Part shown: positions 18,079 to 28,670 of the stretch, one piece after another
How positions within the stretch are numbered: the first letter of the stretch is position 1
Layout: the number at the start of each line of letters is the position of its first letter
From: J054 sp963850255
Lineage (GTDB): Bacteria; Pseudomonadota; Gammaproteobacteria; Steroidobacterales; GCA-2729495
Reading direction: 5' to 3'
Assembly (NCBI GenBank): GCA_963850255.1
Contig: CAWKLL010000028.1
Coordinates: 62,001 to 126,000, forward strand
Length of the DNA stretch: 64,000 bases
Program-made: the position numbers and the translations under genes
Notes under the pieces: model-generated
What the model saw: only the letters and a program-made list of their open reading frames with translations
Told to the model about the DNA's origin: nothing
The model's database searches: none

Positions 18079-21000
18079 TCAATCAAAGCACTTGGTACAG
18101 CACGAGCACGTCACCTTGGGATCGGCACCGGCACAGTCTGCCCACAGATGATTGATGCTGCCACCAAAGGCTGATATTCTATTACAAACCATTATCGGCA
18201 TTCCCCCCTCTATATTGTTCTTATGTATCGTCAGCACCTGGAGACTGCCGAGCAATCCTATGGCAGGCGGTATGGTCCCCGTTAATAAGTTGTTGTGAAG
18301 CTGAATGAAGTAGGCCCCCCTCACGCCAGCGAGGGGGCTGATGTTGCCCGATAGCATATTACTATTCAGGTCAACAACGCCAAGCTTTGGTGCATCCCCA
18401 AGAGTTTCGGGTAAAGACCCCGTCAGCATGTTAAAGTCCAGATCGAGTTCTCGTAGTTCTTGTAGGTTACCAATTTCATTGGGAATGCGTCCGCCTATCT
18501 CGCCCTTTTCAAGGCTTAATATCTCAAGCTTACTGAAGGATCCAATCTCGTACGGTATAGATCCACTCAAACCATTGTTTTCTATAAGAGGTTTGAGTGT
18601 TGGAGCAAAGGTGGTGATATGTAGTGTTAGGAATGTCCAAGATGGAGACATAAATCTCTGTGCACACTCAACATTTCTCTCAATGTATGTCAACTGACTT
18701 ACCAAATTCTATGTGCGTAATCTCTCCGTCTCGGTTGCACGTAATGCCCATCCACAAACACTCTCCCGCAGACCCGAGAAACTCTTGATTACCAGCTCCC
18801 TTTTCTACCCAGTTCTGCCCATTTGTTGAATAATAGAACAATGCGGCCAAGTATCGCTGCGCAAGGCGTTCGTCACCGGGACACATCTGCGTTGGATCTC
18901 TGTTTAATATCCACCAAAGAGCCTGAGCTTGAGGACTACCGGTAGTCAAGAGATTACCTCTAGTTGAGACACCCGCCCCTGCTAGAGTGTTTGCAATGGC
19001 TTCCTTCCTTGCGCTTTTGGAAATACCACCGCACATGGCAGTAGGCTCACTTGTGAAGGGAGATGGTGCATAGGTTGGTTCTGCAGTAGGATTGGGTGTT
19101 GGTTGCTTTGATGGGCTTGCGGTCGGCGATGAAGACGGCGAAGCTGTTGTAGGAGCAGCTGTAGGAGCAGCTGTAGGAGGATCTGGCACTGAGGGATTGC
19201 CCAAATCGTCTCCGTAGTTACCATCGTCTCTGTTGGTTGAGGACCCATCATAAGGATAACATGTTGTACAGCAAACGCAAGATACTGTTCCTCCATCTGC
19301 CGGACTTGAGCAGTCCGCCTCCAAGTACTCCAGCTGCCCTTCGATACGAAGGGCACAAAAGCCAAGAGCAATATTTCCACTGAGTTGGTTATCATGTATC
19401 GCGAATACCTCTGCATACAGAAGGCAAGGACGTTTAGAGTTAATAACATATGAAAGGGTTAGATTGGGACGGATGAAGAAATAATCGTCAGCAAGCAGAG
19501 CTGGAAACAACATGATCAAAAAGCATCTATTCATCATCAAACATGATCATACTCACGAAGTTTTTGCAATGAACCCAATGCCTCGGGGACAGTGCCACTA
19601 AAGAAATTGGACTGCAGCTGGATGAAGAACAAGTTGGATAGGCCAGACAATACGTCGATACTCCCGGAGAGATCATTGTGATTCACATCAATTAACTTCA
19701 GATTCGATAAATATTGAAGTGACGATGGCAACGTCCCCCAGAGCTTGTTGTAGTCCATATCGAGCTTCTCCAGGTCGGTAAGAGCACCAATAGTTTCCGG
19801 AATTGGCCCCGAAAGCTGTCCACGCTCCATGCGGATCGTCTTCAATGTATGCAAGGCACCTATTTCCGACGGGATGGTACCACTTAGACCATTCTCTTCA
19901 AATGCAATCTTGGTGACAAAGTTGTCAGCATTACATCCGATTCCGGACCACACACACTCGTGATAATTACTTAGGTATCTCTCCCCTATCACACAGGCAT
20001 TGGCGATATCCTCCGTCTTTGAGCACGTCAACCAAGTCTCGTCGCCACCGGTTGAATAGTAGAGCACTGCCAAGACGTACCGTTGGATAAGATGTATATC
20101 GTCTGCACATAGATACGAAGGATCCTCAAACACAAGCCAATCAACTGCTTTGCCCTGAGGTGTCGTCGTTCTTCGCAAATCAGTTGCGTCTGATATAGAT
20201 TCAAGTTGCTTCAAAATGGAAGAATGACGCTCTACCTCATCCATGTTGCATTGAATGGTAGGTTCTGATGTCGGAGCATAGGTGGGAAAGCTCGTCGGGA
20301 CAAAAGTAGGGAGATGCGTTGGCTCCGCCGTAGTTGGTTCTTTCGTAGAATAAGTAGTAGGAAAGGACGATGGCTGCGCGGTAGTAGGAGAGGGCGATGG
20401 CTTCGCCGTAGTAGGAGAGGGCGAGGGCTGTGCCGTACTAGGAGAGGGCGAGGGCTGTGCGGTGGTAGGAGAGGCTGTGGCCCTAACCTCAACTGTTGGT
20501 GATCCTGTTGGTTCGATAATACCGCCGTCTCTGAACTCTTGTTCTGGCCCACGATCGTCACTAATGCCAGTCATTCCACCAGCTGGAACACTATCATCCG
20601 GAGCTGCACCGTTATTAGGCTCAGCATCTCCTGTAGAACCGCTATCCGCACCACCGTCCTCTTGAGCTGCATCATCTGAGGCGCCGCCGTCTGGAGTACT
20701 GACATCTGCAGCACCGTCCTCTGGTTGAGCGGCACCGTCTACAGCACCCTCATCTGCAGCGCCATCTTCTGGAACACCATCATCTGCAGGTGCTTCTGCA
20801 CGGGCATCATCTTCGGCACCGGAGCCATCATCCTGCTGTGGCCTTTCACCCAATCCACTGTCGCCATCTCCAGCCTCCTCGTCAGGGAGAGGGACTGCAC
20901 CGCCGCACGTACTATCAAATTCAACACAAGCCGTCCCATCCGTGAATCCATTGCACATGGTACTCGTACTTAAGGCTAGGTTGGCACATCCGTAGTTGCG

Positions 21001-22169
21001 ATCGGCTCTTGTCCTGATGTAGATGTTGGTACCGCCTGTGTTGTATTCCTGATAAATGGCAGGACCTGCCACGGCGGCTAAGTTGGACATGAACCGCGAA
21101 TCGCTTACGATGAGCGTTGATGCAGCGGCAGCTGATTTAGACTCGCCGAGTTTCCGTTCACTTCGTTCTTCAACACGGTATTGTCGTCCATATCGTCCTG
21201 GTTTTCTGGATGTAGCATGATCACTTCCCTTGAGGACTCGACCGTGCTGCTGCCGCCGCTGCCGCTTCTGCTCCGTATCACCGTCGGCCTCCACGGACAA
21301 GACGCGATTATCATCGTAATCTTCATCCACGAGCTTGAGAGCGCCGCCCTGTAAACGTAGATGGAGAAGAAATGAAAATGAAGTATTCAAAGAAAGAGAA
21401 TATGTAATCGAATTAGATGCATACGATGGTGTAGACCAATGTTAGTTCAGCCATGACAAAATTCAAAAATGGACAAGTCAATTGAATTTGCAAAACTTAC
21501 CACACCAATAGATGCTCTATTACCTCTAAAAAGACAATCTCTAACCTCCACGACACTACCCACGCCACTAAGTGCCCCACCACCCCAGGCGGCATTGCGA
21601 TTGAATTCACATCCCACCACAAGGGTGTCTTCACTGTACCGTCCCAACACAACTGCACCACCGTCTCCCGCCACCCTAATGTTATTGCGAAAGACGCAAT
21701 TGGATATCGTAGTGCCGTAAACGTATTCACCAACGCTTATGGCGCTGTGCTGGGAGTTGGCAAAGGTCATTCCAACAATGGCGACGGAGTCGGCAAGGAT
21801 GTTGAAGTGCCGAGCAGCGCCTCGGATGGTACAACCGTTCGGTGTGATTTCACCGTCATTTTCATCATTGAGCGACTGCATTACGGCATCACCGGCACCA
21901 TCGGCTGTATCACCCACCTGGCATGCCAGTGTCAAACGCTTCTTGTACAGATCGATGCCATCAGATGCGGTGCCCGCGTGAGTAATATCGAAGGGACAAA
22001 GGACCAAAGTTCTTTGATTCCTTTTGAGGGATAGGACGGCCGTACGAATATCGGACCACGATGATACAGTGGTGCAGCCAACGGCTTGGGTTGGAGTTGA
22101 CAGTAGTGTGCACAGGAGGAGAAGGGGTAGGATTGCCGATAGGCTGGCGCGAGGACGAAGGAATGTCAT
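18079..22169 (-). CDS. Secreted beta-helix / double LRR protein (4 exons)
   Basis: Reading splice sites gives exons 22169-21501, 21348-19557, 19410-18703 and 18581-18079, with GTAAGT or GTGAGT donors and phases that join perfectly to a 1223-residue protein. A signal peptide (ILPLLLLCTLLSTPTQA) is followed by a right-handed beta-helix of pectin-lyase type to about residue 240. Next come an acidic low-complexity stretch and a PT-rich linker (about 510-590). A helical cap with W.GI.C and LRRs (LSGTIPSEIGAL) follows. The whole linker-cap-LRR module is then repeated (GLSGSIPYEIGSF), each copy ending in a Cys-rich tail. Function is unknown; the architecture suggests a cell-surface or secreted adhesion or recognition protein. 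Confidence 0.85.
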
Positions 22170-23187
22170 TGTATATATTTGCTTTACGTGTTCTGGGTAC
22201 TAGTACGTGGTTGGGACCTGACCTGCTAGTGAGCTGGCGAGTATGACGAGCAGGGACCGATCAATCGCGACAGTTCACGTTACGATGAGTTGTTTTGTTA
22301 ACTGTAATCTCTTTATCCAGTGGCGTCGCACTGCAACAATGGTCTTCGAATGTAATGCAACAAATAAATAAGTCAGGTATCGTCACGACTTGGGACTTGA
22401 ATGACTCGGCCTTTCGATCTTGCGAGTAGAGGAACTCGGAAGTACAAGGAAACTCTTTAGACTGTCGCAAAAGCCCGATTGGCGATCGTATGAAATTCGT
22501 CGGCGCCGGAGCCATCTATTGCCCCGCGAGGACGAAGGCAGGCTATCTGGTGTAGGCTACTCAGACTTATGGCGGTACGTAACGTGAGAGATCATTCGGT
22601 TCAACATGTGCAGCGAGGGAGGTCAGGCGCTCAGCTCTTTCTTATGTACATACTATTCATGAAATTGATGATTGACGTGTTAGCGAGCGGATCGGCGAGC
22701 TATTTATTCGGAAACAAATATTATTCATAATATTGGCAGGCTCGAGGAGCCAGATCCCCTCGTTTACCCTGATTCGGGTTATAGTTTTCTGCCTCGTCAG
22801 TCGCCACTCTGAAGCTTCTCTCTAGCTCTGACTACTGTACCTGTACGTAGTAGCTACCGTCTGTGTTGGCGTGTCGGATGAGCTTTTGGCCTACCGTACT
22901 AGTACGGAAGAGACTTTACGTAACCAATTTCAGGATTGCATTACTTAAAATCATTAGTAACATGTAATATCTACATGCAGTACATGTAGCTGCACCGCAA
23001 GCACGCATTATCTTTAAAGCCGCAATTGAAAGCCGTGGATTGGCTTCAGCTTACGAGTAGTAGAGGCCACATACTAAAATCTACTAGAGTATGTACCTGA
23101 AGCATGTCTCAACTTCCTGTTTGCTTTATCACTTAATTTTTGGAAGGCGCCCAATCCACAATGTGCTGAAATGCCACTCCCTTATTG
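22170..23187. other. Intergenic, no gene seen
   Basis: About 1 kb between the start of the beta-helix/LRR gene and the 3' end of the plastid membrane protein gene. It should hold the LRR gene promoter. I see only short unsupported frames, AT-rich patches and small palindromes such as GTACATGTA. Confidence 0.6.
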
Positions 23188-24362
23188 CTACCTGGCAATC
23201 AACGGCACTCCACTAAACAAAGACGCCAACCACGCAAATCCAACACTAACGACCGAATACGTGGCCAAATTCAAAATCCACATAATAAGCAGGGATGCAA
23301 TCCGATTCAATAGGGGATATCGTCCCTGTAACGGCAACCTTGCGACGACCCATCGGATCCAATGCTGGTAGTTGAAGAATATGGGTATGGTTATGGCCAC
23401 ACGAGCCGGCAAAAACGGACCCCCAAAAACTAAATCTAACGTCCTTTGCGCCTTGAGGAAGGTATCCAATCCACCCGCCACAGTCAGAGGCGAGGCGCCC
23501 AACTTGGCACTCGCCATATGCCAAGCTGCCGCATTGACCAACCCGGCATTGATATTGGCAACAAGGTTATACGCCAGGACCAGGACGGCACCGAGATATA
23601 TAATGACCACGAAGGCTTCCCTGCGCTGGACTTCGTTCATGTTCTGTGTCCAAAAGAAGTTGGTAAGCTCGACTAGCTCGTGGATATCGGCCTCGCGCAT
23701 TAGGGCCAAGGTTTTTTCTGAATAGGTTAGTACGTTGGTACCCGTTTTGGATACCTTTGATATTGTCCCCTTGGTAATGTCCTGCAGCCGAGGATGGTAA
23801 TAACGCGAGGCGTGAAACGTATATAGAAATTTCTATAATGAGAATAAAATATTCACACCACCATCCAAAAGAACCAAATAAATGAATATATAAAACTCAC
23901 CCCAAACTGATAACCCTCGTTCCCCGTGGTCTTGTGAACGACATCCTCCACGACGTGTGTTCCGGCGCTAACCGCGCTCTTGGTCAGATCGCCAAACTTG
24001 TATTTCGGGTTGTTGGTCATCTTCCTCACCATATTCTCGAAGCTGCTACCCGGGGCGGCTACCGCACCACCGGCACCGCCGTCATCTTTCTCGTCATCGC
24101 TATTGGTATTGGCATCAATATTGTCATCGTCATCGGTGGATGAATCTTCTCTGGCACCGAATAGTTCCGACAGGCCTGGAGGAAGGCGGATTCTCCGTCC
24201 TGCCGCCACCGCGCCGCGGCTATTGTTGCTGCTACTGCTGCTGCTTCTATCTCCTGCGATTGTAGAGGGCGGCCTCACCGACTGCTGCGATCGAGAAAAG
24301 AATGCCGATGCTGTCGAGAGCTGCTGAGTTAGGAAGAGCAAGAGGACGAAAAGGGTCGTCAT
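23188..24362 (-). CDS. Plastid-targeted multi-pass membrane protein, unknown function (2 exons)
   Basis: Exons are 24362-23901 and 23781-23188, with a GTGAGT donor, CTGCAG acceptor and phase 0, giving 351 residues. The start at 24362 opens a signal peptide (TTLFVLLLFLTQQLSTASA) followed by FFSRS. This is the ASA-FF pattern used for import into four-membrane diatom plastids; an upstream ATG would hide it. An acidic, Ser/Asp-rich linker follows. Exon 2 has a charged helical segment (READIHELVELTNFFWTQN) and about four hydrophobic segments (VVIIYLGAVLVLAYNLVA, VAITIPIFFNYQ, NRIASLLIMWILNLA, VVSVGFAWLASLFSGV). I do not recognise the family. It probably sits in the thylakoid or inner envelope membrane. 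Confidence 0.75.
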
Positions 24363-24407
24363 GGTTGCCCCATCATGACTACGGTACTGTCTCGTAGTCG
24401 TAGGCAT

Positions 24408-24992
24408 GCCTCTTTCTTCTCTTCCGGCCTACTAAGTACGAGTACTCTAGAGTATCTGCCTGATAGATGGCTATCCGCGGCGGCGGCTGATGGATGATGG
24501 CCGGCCCCGCGCCGCACTGATGATTCATTCTCAGTTATGGAGCAGCCCCGGATCAGTGACTTCAATCTCGGATCTGCCCCTCTATTCCTACAAGCCTGCC
24601 TTCCTCTCCAGGCCCGATCCCAATCCCGTCCCGGCCAAAAAGCTTCCCGCAAAAACTTCTCGCCTCAGAAAGAAAGTCAGCCCCCCGCCGGGCGTGCTCG
24701 ATGCGAAGCCCAGCAGCAGCAGGCGCCCCCGCCACAAAAGCGAGCGCCGGCGAAGGCAGGAAGCGGCAAGGGCCCAGAGCGAGAACGGGTCGGGCCGACA
24801 CGCAACTGCACCGTCTCCAGAGACCTCCCTGCTGCAGCTGCTGCTGCTGCCCACCATCCAATGAGACCAAGATCGGCTCTACTGGCCACTTCGATATTGA
24901 AAGCTTCGGCTTCATAGCATGTTCAATGTTTTGCGTGACACGATCGTGAGCTGCTCCTTTCGCTTCATACCGGTACGCACAGAACATACACG
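24408..24992. other. Divergent promoter region
   Basis: Nearly 600 bases between two divergently transcribed genes. Frames on both strands here are low-complexity (R, A, Q, P rich) and I regard them as chance. The region presumably holds both promoters. Confidence 0.5.
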
Positions 24993-27900
24993 ATGTCAAG
25001 TTCTGTATCCATTTCTGGAAGATCCACTTTCGCCCGAGCGTGTCGCCAAACAATGCAGAGTAGCGCACCAACCAGAATGATACGTCTATTTGAGCTGTCC
25101 GTGCTTCGAAGGCACGCTCTACCTGCGATATCCGTTCCTGCCGTATCTTCCACTACTACATGTACTACTGCCGCTGCTGCCAGTATCGCTGCTCGCTGCT
25201 TCTCTGCAACCCATCCCGCTGCTGCCAGCAATAGCGACACCGTCCCGAACGACTATCGGTCCGGCATGGAAAAGGAGATCGAAGCTCTGCCCGAAACCAA
25301 GGCTCGCAACGATCTATCCACCTTTCTCAAATCCTCTGCCACGTCAGGGCTGGCCTACGACCACACCGGCGGTGTCTCCACGACCAATCCATTCCATCAT
25401 GACGTACCGACTCCACCTTCCGACGGCTACAGGCATCTAATGTCGCCCGATCAGATCCGAACCACCCTGGACGCAGCCATGGCAACGTTCCACCTGCACG
25501 TCGAGTCTCGCATCGCTGCCCTTTGCGGACGGGGCTTTTACACCATCGGACCCTGCGGGGAAGAGCTGCTAAGTGCCGCCGGACACGCGTTGGATCCCGA
25601 GACCGATGCCGTCGCCCTGCATTACCGTCACCTCGGTGTATCGCTAACGCGACAGTTGCGTCAGGGACGGGATATGGAAGATATACTGCTCGATCGTGCT
25701 AGGGGGTACTGCGTGAGTCGGAAGGATCCCGTGACGGGTGGGGTGCATTGCGCCATTGGGAGTAGAGTTAGTGACCGTGATTTGGCGACGGGAAGTGGGG
25801 ACTATGTCGTTACTTCCACATTGGCCAGTCAATGTCCCCCAGCTGTTGGGAGGGCACTTGGATTCTCGGTGGCGTCCAAACTCCTGCCTCAGGCTGAGGA
25901 CAAGCCATCGTCCAGACCTATATCTTTTGTCACGATCGGCGACGGCTCGATGCATAACGCTCATTTCCTTTCGGCCTTCAATCTCGCTCGACATGCCCGC
26001 TACAGACGTATCAAGTGTCCTGTCGTCTTTGGCATATCTGACAATGGGTAAGTGAACGTGCGGTGTGGTATTATTCCAGATGCGTATATATATAATACAT
26101 AATGTTTTCGCTTTTACTAAACATTCCCTCGTCGGTTCATTCATTCCCTTTGGTACGTCCCGTTATCTCACCGTGTTCAGTATGTCGATATCATACAAGA
26201 CGGATGGGTAAGTGAACGTGCGGTGTGGTATTATTCCATGATGCGTATATAATGCATAATGTTTTCGCTTTTACTAAATATTCCCTCGTCGGCTCATTCA
26301 TTCCCTGTGATACTTCCTGTTATATCAGCTACACGCGGTCGCTATTCAATCTACGTGGAGATGAGATACCAATGTGGGCCGCTAACGGTACCGACATGCT
26401 CGACGTGTACGACAAGACCCTACGAGCGACGGAGTACTCCAGGAAGAAGGCCGCACCGTCCCTCCTCCTGTACAAAGATATTACTCGACGATTCGGCCAC
26501 GCCGCCACAGATCGGCAGATTTGCCTACCTTACCGAGGATGAGATCCTAGGTATGGCCGAGAGTGATGTCATCTCGAGCGCCGTGGTGCAGGCCGTCGAG
26601 CAGCAGAATGTTGGAACGTATGCTGAATGGTCCGATCGGTTCGAGGAAATTGGTGTTGCAGCGTCCCGGGCCTTTGATGCGGCCTCGTTGGAGCCCAAGA
26701 TTACCGATAGGGATGACATGATGTCGGTCGTTTCGCAGCCCATGGTGCATGTGCCTCGTCTACCTGAGGCCAAGGTCACTGAAAGCGTCGATAGGGAGAA
26801 GCGAGAGTGGTCGGAAAGAAAGGGGAGGTAGCGAAGGCAAGGCTGAGGTAATGAGAAAGCACATGACGAGGGTTGTTGCAGAAACACTCGGCAAGTACCC
26901 AGATGTCGTGTACATAGGCGAAGACGTTCAGCATGGAGGATACTATCTCGTTACGGATGGTCTCGCCAAGAAGTATCCTGGCCGTGTGATTGACTTCCCG
27001 CCAGATGAGACGACGCTTTTAGGTGCTGCCATGGGGTACTCCCAGACTGGTCTTACTCCAATCATTGAGATTCCGTACGCCAAGTATCTCGATTGTGGGG
27101 TCGATACGTTCTACGAGCTAGCGATATCCAACTGGCTAACGAATGGTCAGCGTCCAAACGGTATGATTGTGCGAGTCCAGGGTTTTGACCGAGGGGTCTT
27201 TGGCGGCAATTTTCACACCCACAACGTGAGTTACGCATTAAAGATATGGAGCTACTTGGTCTATTTTCTGTATGCAAAACACGTGCAGTCTATACTGAAG
27301 TCCTTTTTTATCATTTTGTAATGTCCTTAAATAGATGCTCTCTCATATGCCTCCAGGAGTTGACGTCGTCTGCTTCAGCAATGGTCGAGACTACGTCCGC
27401 GGCTTCCGTAATGCCATTGAACAGGCAAGAGCCGGCAGAGTCGTATTATTCATCGACTGTACCAACCTTTTGAATCTACGGCACCTTCGCGATAAGGATA
27501 GGCGATGGGAGACTCCATATCCTCCCGATGATGTCAGCGAGATCATGGGATTTGATGATGTAAGAACCTACACCAGTTCTTCACCGAGGACCGTACGAAC
27601 GCTAAGTTTGCCATTGTAACATATGGCAACGGCGTTGTCACGTCCCTGCAAGCGAGGGCATCCATGATTGAAAAGGGCCTAGTCCACGAGGGTAGACGTA
27701 ATCGATTGTCCGTATTTAAGCGGCATACCCGAGGGACTAAAAGAGGTGATTGGATGCTACGATGGCGTCTTGTTTGCTGACATATGCAAAGAAGGTCCCG
27801 GCTCGAACGCCTTATCTCCGATGATCCCACAGCTGAAGAAGGATGATTTACTCCCTCGTAATTGGGACTTTGTCGCCGCCCCACGTACTTACAATCCACT

Positions 27901-28021
27901 TGGTAATATGATTACCTTCTTGAATCAAGAGGACGTTGTTGAAGGACTTAGGCGTGTCATTGCCCGAGCCGATGTGCCTGATGGCTCGCAAGATGTGAGC
28001 ACGTTGGAGATGATGGGGTGA
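24993..28021 (+). CDS. Fused alpha/beta E1 thiamine-diphosphate dehydrogenase, mitochondrial (4 exons, frameshifted)
   Basis: Exons 24993-26047, 26181-26207, 26329-27225 and 27335-28021 give about 887 residues once four single-base indels are allowed. An Arg/Ser-rich mitochondrial-type presequence precedes an E1-alpha domain (GFYTIGPCGEELLSAA, TGGVHCAIGS). The thiamine-diphosphate motif starts with GDG at residues 316-318 and ends in DNG about 30 residues later. A linker leads to an E1-beta transketolase-like domain (DVVYIGEDVQHGG, FPPDETTLLGAAMGYSQTG, VTYGNGVVTSLQARA). Homologues act on branched-chain or related 2-oxo acids; the substrate here is uncertain. Frameshifts lie near 26,520, 26,823, 27,570 and 27,692, mostly in short homopolymers. 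The true start may be the later ATG at 25,077. Confidence 0.8.
26048..26328 (+). repeat. Tandemly duplicated intron flanking a 27-base microexon
   Basis: Two introns, 26048-26180 and 26208-26328, are near copies with a period of 160 bases. Both start GTAAGTGAACGTGCGGTG and share long stretches including TGTTTTCGCTTTTACTAAA and CCCTCGTCGG. Between them is the microexon 26181-26207, which continues the reading frame (MSISYKTD). The copies differ at scattered bases and short indels, so the event is not brand new. Confidence 0.9.
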
Positions 28022-28670
28022 ATGGTGCACACTATCTGGCAGATGTAGAATTACCTAACCTACCGGTAATGGTTAGTGCATGTAGGTAGCGTAGAAGAAG
28101 TGATTAGCTTAGTCGATCTACACTTCTTCGAGATCAGCACATACCGATGCCACTGCGCTGCTAACACGCATCATTCAGCTATCGCACCCTGCGATTACGC
28201 CTAATTGCTAACTTTGTTGAAGCTGATAAAGAGCTTCTTCGGCTGTGCCCTCAAACTGCATACCAGTACGCAATTCCTCAGAGGCTCCTCCTCAAGCACA
28301 GTACGGAAAACCTACAAAGAAGCGGCAGCAGCATCCTCATCCGTAGCAGCAAGTCCCGCCCTCTCCCCCCTACTCATGACTGGTACTTCTAAGCAGCAGC
28401 ACCACAACAGTAGCTGCCGGCGGACGTCGCCTAGATCCCTTAGTGCCAGAAAAGACCCCCCAAAACAGCTAAGAGCTGCTTCTTGCCCAAGAGGGAAGAA
28501 AAAGTAACACGAAACATACAACAGCCATAGGGGTATTAATTAAAAATTCGATGTTTTAATTCTTTTATAATCGACGCCACTGCACTACTGCGTCTTCCTC
28601 TCCCTTTTAAGTCACATACTAGATCTAGTATGGAGAAAATTAATACTGCAAGAGTACAGTGTCCTTCTCA
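28022..28670. other. 3' flanks of convergent genes
   Basis: Space between the E1 gene and the end of eIF4G. It contains a TACCGGTA palindrome near 28,061 and a low-complexity Ser/Ala/Arg frame (28,205-28,507) that I do not accept as a gene. Confidence 0.5.

Noticed and set aside
24490..24950. Several overlapping frames in the divergent promoter
   Set aside because: They have low-complexity composition on all strands and no splice or targeting features.
28205..28507. 100-codon Ser/Ala/Lys frame
   Set aside because: It lies between convergent gene ends with no conserved features and is probably 3' UTR sequence.
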